From the NCBI GenBank assembly GCA_021824175.1, contig JAKALP010000022.1, positions 1 to 64,000 of the forward strand: 64,000 nt of DNA, in the 5' to 3' direction. The position numbers and the translations under genes are program-made. Positions 1 to 8,500 of this stretch are shown here, in pieces. Origin of the DNA: Deltaproteobacteria bacterium. Its GTDB lineage: Bacteria > Desulfobacterota > Desulfobacteria > Desulfobacterales > Desulfosarcinaceae. Position 1 is the first letter of the stretch; each line of letters starts with the position of its first letter. The notes below the pieces were generated by a model. It did no database searches. It had not been told where the DNA came from and saw only the letters and a program-made list of their open reading frames with translations.

Positions 1-208
1 ACCGGTCATTGTCGGAGAGAAATATCTCTTGTCGCGCGTTGCCACGCGACAAGACATGATAAAGCGCTCCAGGAAACTCTATTCGCCATTGTCGTGCCAT
101 GATTAAAATTGATAGCCGATCAATAATTTTTTGTCAAGCGAAATTCACAATTCAAGGTTTGACCCCTGATTCCTGTCAAATACTGCTACAGACTGAATAT
201 TTAATATT

Positions 209-264
209 TAAGATGTGACCCCGCTGGTCCCCTAAGATGTGACCCCGCTGGTCCCCGCTGGTCC
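209..264. repeat. 24-bp tandem duplication plus partial third unit
   Basis: Two exact copies of a 24-bp unit (209-232 and 233-256, beginning TAAGATGTGACCCC) are followed by an extra GCTGGTCC octamer. The array directly abuts the displaced Rhs fragment that begins at 265. Confidence 0.85.
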
Positions 265-362
265 TATTCATAGCGAGTAGTATGGCTGTTGCGGTCGGTG
301 GCGGTAACGGCCTGATGCCGGGTGTTGTAAGCAAAACTCTCCGTGCCCAATTCGTTTTGGAC
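265..362 (-). pseudogene. Displaced Rhs/YD-repeat gene fragment
   Basis: These 98 bp align without gaps to 2971-3068 inside the Rhs gene, with five mismatches by eye, in the same orientation. The source encodes part of the central YD-repeat region. Both edges are abrupt: tandem repeat on one side, unrelated sequence on the other. It has no start and cannot make a product. It is most simply a relic of recombination or partial duplication, as seen beside rhs loci that shuffle their 3' ends. Confidence 0.85.
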
Positions 363-486
363 GTTAAGGTTAAGGGGGACATCAAAATATAAAAATAGAA
401 CTACCAATTACTTATAGAATTAGTAGTTAAAAATACTTATATTTTTATGTCCCCCACGTCCCTCCCACAGTCCCCAATCACACACA

Positions 487-792
487 CTATAACCCCACCC
501 TTCTCACCACAAAGTATCTTGCACATAAAGTCGAAACTACCAATATACAAGCCCCAAAAAAAATGTAGTACGATGTATCTATCTTCTTTTTCTCCAAATC
601 AGTAACATATACAATCTTACCATAATTTACTTCGATAGGCACTACCCTTCCAGATTCGATCTGCTCTGTCTGTGGCATATGTCTTGTATAATACTGTTGG
701 AGATACATCATAGAAAATAGTGCGTATAGGAAGAAAATTCCAACAGCATATGTAATCCAATTAAAGGTGATCAATTTAATGGATGAACCCAT
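487..792 (-). CDS. Small two-helix membrane protein, candidate immunity partner of the Rhs protein
   Basis: A 101-residue protein beginning MGSSIKLITF. It has one hydrophobic segment near residues 12-31, a polar loop of about 45 residues with charged and tyrosine-rich sequence, and a second hydrophobic segment near residues 75-96, ending in basic residues. The start at 792 lies 22 bp inside the Rhs stop (771-773), so the genes overlap in different frames and are probably translationally coupled. The reading frame is open upstream but that part is antisense-like Arg/Trp-rich sequence and is rejected. I do not recognise a family. Position directly after an Rhs tip is where immunity genes sit, which is inference only. 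Confidence 0.65.
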   Translation of the reverse strand: MGSSIKLITFNWITYAVGIFFLYALFSMMYLQQYYTRHMPQTEQIESGRVVPIEVNYGKIVYVTDLEKKKIDTSYYIFFGACILVVSTLCARYFVVRRVGL

Positions 793-3700
793 GTCTGTGT
801 ACCTCCAACGGACCAGCCACCTCCGGCGCCGATTCCAATAGTGAACCCTCCGCCAGCCACTGTTTGCCCATGACTTCCTGGTCCAGAAAATGCGTCCACA
901 GAGCCCCCTAAGCCTGCGTCTAGGCTTGCGCTTGCGTTCCCAAATGGACCGGCAAGATCTTGAATACAATCGCCACTTGATACCGAGAAACTGACTCCTC
1001 CAGACGCATTTGCTCCGACCCCGCCGCCTCCGCCAACTGTATTAACCCAGCCCACGTTCCCGTGCCCATCAACAGCAATTCCCATATTCACGTTTACGTT
1101 AATGGGCCCAATCTGACCATTCATTGATATTCCAACCTCGAAAGTCCATAGCCCGAAAGGATCAATCCCATTCACCGGATCATTTAGTACAAACCCATAA
1201 AGATTAATCCCCCCTTCTTCTCCAAGCGGGTCCCGACTCATCCACCGACCGATGGCCGAGGAGTAAAATCTGTATCCGTAGTAATTAAGCCCCACATCGG
1301 CCAAATAGCGTTTGGTGGAGAACTGGAAGGACTGGTCCAGGGCACCGGATTTGGCCATCACCCGTCCAAAGGCATCGTAACGATAGGATGCCACTGCCGT
1401 CTGGGTGCTGTCAATGACCGCGTCCACATTGCCTCGGGTGTCATAGAGATAAGCGTAATCCTGGCTCGCCGCGCGCATGGCCAGCAAGCCGCCGATGCCG
1501 CCGCCCAGGTTGGCGCCCCAGGCGTATTCGCGCACGATGGCGTTGGCGGCGTTGCGCTCCTGGAGGGGCAAAAAGCCGTTGCGTACCATGCGCAATTCTT
1601 CGGTTAACTGCGTGCCGGTATAGGTGCGCAGGATGGCCAGAAAACCATTATAGGCATAGACAAACTCGCGTTTATGGGCCACGCCCTGGTTGTCGGTGTA
1701 GACAATGCTGCGCAGACGGTTTTCACCGTCAAAGGCCGCCGTATACGCATAGCCTTCGGGGGTGCGGCCGCTGGTCATGTTGCCGGCCGGGTCATAGCCA
1801 AAGGTGTGGTTGGGGTCTTCAGTGTAAAGCAGTTGATTGACGTTGTTGTAAGCGTAGCCCGTGACCCCTTGGGTAAAACCGCCCATGGCCGGATCAGTGC
1901 TGAGGGTTTCGCCGGACACCTGGTCCTGGTCATTATAGGTCAAGGCATGGGTAGTGATGACCTGGCCCGAGGATTGGCGGTTTTCCAGAGCAACCAGCCG
2001 ATTGAGGCTGTCGTATTGGTATTGGGTAACGGCGCCGCTGGGCCGGGTCAGTTGTTGCACCAGGGGGCTGATGGCGCTGGTGTAAGTGTATGCGAAGTTC
2101 GCGCTGCCGGCTTGGACCTGCTGCAGGCGGCCCAGATCATCAAAGGCGCGGGTCAGGGACTGGCCGGCCTGGGGCTGGATGCCGACGGCGCGGTTGAGGG
2201 CGTCATATTGGTAGGTCAGGGTGTCGTTATCCCAGGGGCCGTCCAGGCTGGTCAGGCGGGAGCCGGCATCGTAGGCAAAAGCCGTGGCGCCGACGGCGTC
2301 ATTGACGCTGACCAGGCGATTGAATGAGTCATACTGGTAACTCACGGCCGGCGTGCCGTCCGAATAGGTGACGCCGATCAACTTGTGGAAGGCGTTGTAC
2401 TGATAGGTGGTGATCACGCCGCGGGCATCGGTGCGGCGCTGCAGCCGTCCGGCGCTATCATAGGCATAGGTGATGGCACTGCCATCGGCAAAGCTTTTGC
2501 GCGCCAGGCGGTTATTGCCATCATATTCAAAACCGGTAATGCTGCCGTTGGCGTCGGTAATCTGGGTCAGATTGCGGTTGGCATCGAAACCAAAGCGGAT
2601 CTTTGAGCCGTCCGGCCGCACCACGGCCGTGCGGTTGTTGCGGATGTCATATTCAAAGGAAGTTGTCCGGCCGCCGCGGTCCGTGACACTGGCTTTCATC
2701 CAGGGGCAACAGGTCAGATAGGTGTAGCGAACGGTTTTGTTATCAGGAAAGGTGGCGGAGGTGGTCTGGTTCAGTGCATTGTACTGATAGCGCAGCACCA
2801 GACCAGTGGGGTCGGTGATGCTGGTGGGCCGTCCAATCTCATCCCGGCTGTATTGATAGAAGGTTTGCCCGGCGCGCCGGATGGTGCTCAGATAGCGGTT
2901 GGCGTCATAGACAAATTCGGTCCGGACATTGCTCGCATCTACTAGGGCGGTCACCTGACCGCGGTCGTTATATTCATAGCGGGTAGTATGGCTGTTGCGG
3001 TCCGTGGCGGTAACGGCCTGGTGCCGGGTGTTGTAAGTAAAACTCTCAGTGCCCAATTCGTTTTGGACAGAAGTCAGATCCACCAGGTTGGCGGGATCAT
3101 AGACAAACTGGGTCACCTTGCCCTGGGGGCTGGTGAGGGAGGCGATGCGGCCCTTGGCATTGTAAGTATAGCTCTCCGTGACATTGAGATTGTCGGTGCG
3201 GCTGGTGCGCAGGCCGGTTTGGGTGTCAAAGCCGTACTGCACGTATGTGCCGTCGGGATAGATGATTTTATACACTTCATCGTGGCGGCCGTTGTCCACC
3301 GTGATGGGCAGGTAATGGGTCTTGGGGGTATTGACGCGATAGTTGTTGATCTGCTGGCTTTGCCAGGGAATGTAGTCCCTGGGCAGCACATGCCAGCTAT
3401 AGCCGCTGCAGCCGTAGGTGCCGCAGCCGCCGTAATACATGAACTCCTCCTGTTCGCCGGCCGGATGGGTGACGGTGATGCGGGAGTTTTGCCACATGTG
3501 GTCGCCTGGCGGCGGGTAGTTGTCGCTGTTGGCCGGATAGCCGTCGGCCGGCTCAAACCAGAAGCGGGTGGTGCCTTTCTCGGTGGTCAGGCTGGTGAGA
3601 TAGACATCGTCGTCATAGGTGAACTGGAACCAGTAGCCGCCCATGTCGGTGATCTTGGTCAAGTTGTGATCAACATCATATTCAAAAAGGGCCGAGCGGC

Positions 3701-5519
3701 CAAAGGGATCATCCACGCGGATCACCAAGCCGTTGCTATTGTAACTCAGGCGGGTCACCTTGCCCTGGGCATCGGTGATGGTGGCCAGTTCCACGTTGCT
3801 GTTGTACCCGAAGGTCAGGCGCTGGTTGTAGGCATCCCGGATCTCCACCAGAAAAGGCTGCTGGCTGGCCGTGCCGGAAGGGATGTTGTAGGTGTAGACC
3901 GTGTCATCGGGAAAGCGCAGTTCAAAATGGTTCTCGGCGATTTTGGTCAGGCTGTTGTACACTTTATAGGGCCGCTGATAACCGCCCTGGCCGTTGGGCG
4001 TAAAGATGTCGCGGCGGCCGTCGGGCATGAAAATGGTGACATTGCCGCTGGTATCCACCACCAGGTAGGTGGCGAAATTGAACTGCCATTTGTTGCCGAA
4101 GGGCTCATGATGGGCAATGGCGGACTGGGAGTTGTAGTGCAGGTCAATGTACATGCTGGGGCCGGCCGGGGCATTGTACCACATGGGAATGTCATGCATG
4201 TAGAAGTTCATGTTGACCATGTTGACATCCCATTTGGGTGAGCCGCAGGGACCACCGGGGCCGTTGCCACCGTCGTCGCCGTCGCCTCCATCGCCGCCAC
4301 TGCCATCACCTCCGTCGCCGCCAGCACCTCCATCACCTCCGCCGCCACCGGTGCCTCCTCCACCTGCACCATTGGAACCGGGATCTCCATTACCGCTTTC
4401 ACCCGCTGGAGCGCCGCAGCACCCGCCATGTAGATCATCCATCTCTGCTTCGCTGAGTTGGATGCCAGGCAAGGGCTCATCGCCGGCTGAGGCCACCAGG
4501 GCCACGCCCATCCACTGGGCGCTCAGCTCCGCGGCGCTCTGCTGGAAACGGCGCTGGGCCTGGGGATCGTAAAGTGACAGCATCTGTTCTTCCACCTTTT
4601 CCAAAACCCAATAGTGCCCGGTGCCGCTTTGACCGCGGCTATCGATCTGCAGGATGGCTGGCAGAGAAAGGCTGCTCAATTCTTCTTTATTAATGCGCAG
4701 CGCGGTGAGGGAGTAGCCGCGCTCGGCGGCAATGGCCTGAAGGCTCAACAGGCTGTGCCCTTGGTTGGTTTCCGGCGCGATTTCCAATATCTCTTTGGCG
4801 CCGGCCGAATCGCCCCGGCTCTCCATGACCGCGGCCAGGGCCTGCACACCGCATTTGAGGCCGGCGCGGCGGTCCGATTCATGCAACCGGATGCGCTGCA
4901 GCCAGTGGGCGGCGTAGGTGCGCTGGCGCCAATCCGCTCCGGTAGATTTGAGATCCGCGAATATGCGTTTGGCTTCGTCCGAATTGTTCTGCACCACCCG
5001 CAGCAAGCCCAGGCGCATTTTGGCCTTGGCCACCAGCTCCTTGGCGCCCGTGTACTCCTTATCCTTGTTCTGCTCAATGATGGTGGTGAACATCTGGTTG
5101 GCTTCATCATAACGGCCGTTATAGTGCGCGTCGCAACCAACGTGGAGCATGGCTTCGGCGGCCCAGGGGCTGTCCGGATGTTTGCGCAGGTATTCGCGAA
5201 AGAGTTTGACGCCTTTTTTATACTCGTGCCGGTTCCACTGTTCGATGGCCTGGCCGAACTCCAGATTCTGGGCCAGCCCATCCTTATCCTGTTTTACTTC
5301 TTTGGTGGGGTGAAGCTGGCCCCCCAACTGGCCGGCGGCCATGAGTTCTTCCATACCCGGCGGCCGATCCAGCCGCAATGATTTCAAGGAGTGACGGACC
5401 CTCGGCACGCCCCGCGGGGCCGCCGCCGCCGGCAAAGAAAAAACCATCAGAATAAATAAGGTGAACAGGCCGATTGCCTTTGTACGTCCCATAACTCCTC
5501 CGCTTTTATATGAAGGCAT
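771..5519 (-). CDS. Secreted Rhs/YD-repeat protein with C39-type peptidase domain and double-glycine motif
   Basis: A 1,582-residue protein. Order of parts: signal peptide (to about residue 37, ending in an Ala run), TPR-like helices (about 85-200), a papain-like C39-type peptidase region with Cys223 (KCGVQAL), His302 (GTGHYWVL) and Asp318 (LYDPQ), then LSEAEMDDLHGG at 355-366, a Gly/Asp-rich linker (about 370-425), many YD repeats, the Rhs-associated core (GRWMSRDPLGEEGGINLYGF) and a Gly/Ser/Val-rich tip of about 125 residues. The start at 5519 has AAGGAG six bases upstream; 5492 (MGRTKAIG) is an alternative. The motif matches the LSxxE(L/M)xx(I/L)xGG leader cut by C39 peptidases, so self-processing is likely (inference). 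The tip has no motif I recognise. It lies 49 bp after the beta-helix gene. Confidence 0.9.
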   Translation of the reverse strand: MPSYKSGGVMGRTKAIGLFTLFILMVFSLPAAAAPRGVPRVRHSLKSLRLDRPPGMEELMAAGQLGGQLHPTKEVKQDKDGLAQNLEFGQAIEQWNRHEYKKGVKLFREYLRKHPDSPWAAEAMLHVGCDAHYNGRYDEANQMFTTIIEQNKDKEYTGAKELVAKAKMRLGLLRVVQNNSDEAKRIFADLKSTGADWRQRTYAAHWLQRIRLHESDRRAGLKCGVQALAAVMESRGDSAGAKEILEIAPETNQGHSLLSLQAIAAERGYSLTALRINKEELSSLSLPAILQIDSRGQSGTGHYWVLEKVEEQMLSLYDPQAQRRFQQSAAELSAQWMGVALVASAGDEPLPGIQLSEAEMDDLHGGCCGAPAGESGNGDPGSNGAGGGGTGGGGGDGGAGGDGGDGSGGDGGDGDDGGNGPGGPCGSPKWDVNMVNMNFYMHDIPMWYNAPAGPSMYIDLHYNSQSAIAHHEPFGNKWQFNFATYLVVDTSGNVTIFMPDGRRDIFTPNGQGGYQRPYKVYNSLTKIAENHFELRFPDDTVYTYNIPSGTASQQPFLVEIRDAYNQRLTFGYNSNVELATITDAQGKVTRLSYNSNGLVIRVDDPFGRSALFEYDVDHNLTKITDMGGYWFQFTYDDDVYLTSLTTEKGTTRFWFEPADGYPANSDNYPPPGDHMWQNSRITVTHPAGEQEEFMYYGGCGTYGCSGYSWHVLPRDYIPWQSQQINNYRVNTPKTHYLPITVDNGRHDEVYKIIYPDGTYVQYGFDTQTGLRTSRTDNLNVTESYTYNAKGRIASLTSPQGKVTQFVYDPANLVDLTSVQNELGTESFTYNTRHQAVTATDRNSHTTRYEYNDRGQVTALVDASNVRTEFVYDANRYLSTIRRAGQTFYQYSRDEIGRPTSITDPTGLVLRYQYNALNQTTSATFPDNKTVRYTYLTCCPWMKASVTDRGGRTTSFEYDIRNNRTAVVRPDGSKIRFGFDANRNLTQITDANGSITGFEYDGNNRLARKSFADGSAITYAYDSAGRLQRRTDARGVITTYQYNAFHKLIGVTYSDGTPAVSYQYDSFNRLVSVNDAVGATAFAYDAGSRLTSLDGPWDNDTLTYQYDALNRAVGIQPQAGQSLTRAFDDLGRLQQVQAGSANFAYTYTSAISPLVQQLTRPSGAVTQYQYDSLNRLVALENRQSSGQVITTHALTYNDQDQVSGETLSTDPAMGGFTQGVTGYAYNNVNQLLYTEDPNHTFGYDPAGNMTSGRTPEGYAYTAAFDGENRLRSIVYTDNQGVAHKREFVYAYNGFLAILRTYTGTQLTEELRMVRNGFLPLQERNAANAIVREYAWGANLGGGIGGLLAMRAASQDYAYLYDTRGNVDAVIDSTQTAVASYRYDAFGRVMAKSGALDQSFQFSTKRYLADVGLNYYGYRFYSSAIGRWMSRDPLGEEGGINLYGFVLNDPVNGIDPFGLWTFEVGISMNGQIGPINVNVNMGIAVDGHGNVGWVNTVGGGGGVGANASGGVSFSVSSGDCIQDLAGPFGNASASLDAGLGGSVDAFSGPGSHGQTVAGGGFTIGIGAGGGWSVGGTQTWVHPLN

Positions 5520-5568
5520 TTTCAACTCCTTTTTCTTTTCCATCGAATCCATCTTGCTTGGGCACCTG

Positions 5569-8500
5569 CTAATTACGGACAAGCGGGTTTGTGCCTTGGA
5601 GATATTCGTTGCCGTCGGTCACGCCGTCGCCATCGGTGTCGGCGGTCATGTTGTGGTTCAGGGCATCGAAGTAGCGATACTCCCAGCCGTCTTTGATATT
5701 GTCGTTGTCCGAATCGGGAACACCGGGGAAGACAATGTAATCCAGCCAGGCAGCGTCCTCGCCGGCTGAGCCCGATCCGTTTTTGGTGTAGACCCACCGG
5801 AAGTCATGGCGGCCGGCCGTGATATCGAAGACCACTGAGCCATAAGCTCTTTCACCGGACCAGGTGCCCATCAGTTCATCGTCGATGTAGAATTCGAGCA
5901 CGTCGGCGTTGGCTTCGGAGCTGATGCTCAGCATGAATCCCATTTGACCCGCGTGACAGTTGACGGAGGTTTCAAGGGATGAGGCCTGGCTGTTGCCGAT
6001 GGCAAAGGATTTTAAGGCGTATTGGCCGGAGTAGATTCTATCGGTGCCGCGGGACCAGGGGTTGGCCCCGGCGGTATACCAGTAGAACAAGCCGGATGGA
6101 CCGCTTTCAAAATCATCCACGGTGATGTTGCCTGAATCGTTGCCGTCGGTTGGCGAAGTCCCGGCAAGATACTCAGCGAGGTTGCTCAAACCGTCGCCGT
6201 CGGCGTCTTGCAAGGCGTCATTGAGCAGCGGGTTGAGCCCGTGAGCCCGCTCCCAGCCGTCTGGCATGCCATCACCGTCGCTATCTTTACTGCGGGGATT
6301 GGTGCCGGCCAAGTACTCGTCGATATCGCGCACCCCATCGCCGTCAAAATCGCTGGTGGCGTTGGCCGTGGTAAGGTTGCCGAAGTTGGCGAACTCCCAG
6401 GCATCCGGGATGCCGTCCCCGTCCTTGTCCGCTTCATTGGTGGCCCAGGGGGAGAAGTCGACATAATTGCTGACCGCGTTTCCTTGGCCACTGGGGTTGG
6501 CGCCGGCATTATATGGGCCGGTGGCATGGCCCCACCAGTTGTATTCGGCAATGACCGTGGTGCCCGAAGTCGCGTTGTACACACCGTTGGTGGCATTGCT
6601 TACAAAACTATTGGCCTCGAGAATTGGCGTTGATTGATAGGTATTGAGGCCGTAGTTACTGCTATTGCGAATGATGCTATAGCGAATGGCGGGCGAAGCC
6701 TGGTAACAGTAGATGTTACCATAATTTCCAGAACCGCCATAAGCAACGGTGGTATGTGTCAGCTCGGAAGTACTATCCAGCGCTGTGTTGTAGAACCAGA
6801 TGCCGTTCCAATCGCCGGCCGCGGGGCTGGCTTGATTGGAAGTAAAAACAATGGGGCGATTGTATTGGCCGCGGGCCACCAGGGCGCCGGGATTGCCGGA
6901 AACCGCACCGACCTGGAGATACATGTTGCGGTTGAAACGCAAGGTGGCGCCGGGTTCGATGGTAAGGGTGGTCACGCCGTCGGCGCCGGCCGTGCCTTGA
7001 ACAATGGGGCTGGCGGTTATGACGTAGGGCAGCGCGGCGGTCCAGGTGGCATCCCGGCTGATGGTGCCATTGCCCACCTCCACAAAGCTGGAGCTATTCA
7101 CGTTGGTGAAGGCGCAGCCAGCCATAATGCTTCCCACCTGATCAGCATAAGCCTTCACCGGGAAGGCATTGTCATACTGGACGGTGTTGCCGCTGAAGAG
7201 AATTTCACCACTGGTCAGCACGTTAATGCCTTTGTCCAAGGTAGTATCGGTGACAGATCCGCCCACTGCGCCCGTATAGTACAAGCTATAGTTGCTGGTG
7301 GCGCTGATGCCGCACCGATTGATGATGGGGGCCGAAGCATAGATGTTGATGCCATAGGAACTGCCGTTGCGAATCGCGCAGTCGGCAATGGTGGGGTTAG
7401 CCTGATAGCAGTAGATGCTGCCGGTGCCGCCGTAACCGGCGTATTCTACCACAGTGTGGTTAAGCCTGCAGAGGGCATCACTGGCGGTATTATAGAGCCA
7501 GATGCCATACCAATCACCCGCGGCGGGAGTGGTCTTCCCGGAAGTAAAGAGCACTTTTTGGGTGGCGCTGCCATTTGTTACCAGGGCGCCGGGGTTGCCC
7601 GAAGTGCTGCCCACTTGCAGATAGCAGTAAGGGTTGAAGCGCAGCGTAGCACCGGCCTGGAGGGTCAGGGTGGTGACTCCATCGGTGCCGTCCGTACCTT
7701 GGATTAATGGACTGCTGAGTATCCGATAGGGTAGCGCGCCGGTCCAAGTGGCATCCCGCGTAATGTTGCCGCTGCTGACTTCCAGGTAACTGTTGGCGTC
7801 TACGTTGCTGAAAGTACTTCCAGTAACAATGGCGCCCACATGGTCCGCATAGGCTTTTATCGGATAGGTGTTATTATAAATGAAATTGTTGCTACTCATG
7901 GCAACGGTCCCGTTGGCTTGCAGGAATAAGCCGTTGCGGATGGTGGAGTTGGTAAGGCTACCACCTACCGTGCCGGTAAAATAGAGATCGTAGTTGCCCG
8001 ACTGTTCGAACTGGCAGCCGTCGATCCGCGGCGCGCCGCTGCTGGCATAAATACCGTAGGTACTGCTCTGGCGCACCGTGGCGTGTCCGATGGTTGGGCT
8101 GGCCTGGTTGACCGAGATCGCGCCGTAGCTGCCATATCCGGAATATTCCAGCACACAGTAATTCATGGCGCTGATGATGTCATCGGCGGTGTTGAAGAAG
8201 CGCACCCCGCCCCAGTCGCCGGCCGCCTTGGTGGCCTGGTTGGAAGTAAAAAGGACCGGAGCCGCGCTGGTGCCTTGAACCACCAGGGCGCCCGGCGCGC
8301 CGCTGGAATTGCCGATGCCCATGAATTGGTAGCGGGCAAAACGCAAGGTGGCGCCGGCTGCTATGGTCAGAGTGGTGACGCCATCCGCGCCGTCGGCGCC
8401 CTGCACGGTGATGGTGCCGGTAATGTTGTAAGGCAGCACATTGCTCCAGACCGCGTCGCGGCTGATGGTGCCGCCGGCGACCTCGATGTAGCCTCCGGTT

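Larger units (their letters stand above)
1..486. other. Non-coding tail downstream of the Rhs operon
   Basis: No credible gene is visible here. The stretch holds a short tandem repeat (209-256), a relic of the neighbouring Rhs gene (265-362) and AT-rich sequence up to the stop of the small membrane protein gene. The mixture of relic and repeat marks it as a recombination-prone end of the locus. Confidence 0.6.

Noticed and set aside
487-969. 160-codon version of the small membrane protein
   Set aside because: The extra 59 N-terminal residues are Arg/Trp-rich and lie in another frame of the Rhs tip; the internal ATG at 792 gives a sensible protein.
2988-4241. 417-codon plus-strand open frame opposite the Rhs gene
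   Set aside because: It is the antisense shadow of the YD-repeat coding frame: Val/Gly/Ala-rich, no domain, no ribosome site, and the Rhs frame shows clear YD motifs.
6634-7707. 357-codon plus-strand frame opposite the beta-helix gene
   Set aside because: Antisense shadow of a repeated coding region; low-complexity and repeat-derived, with no recognisable domain.
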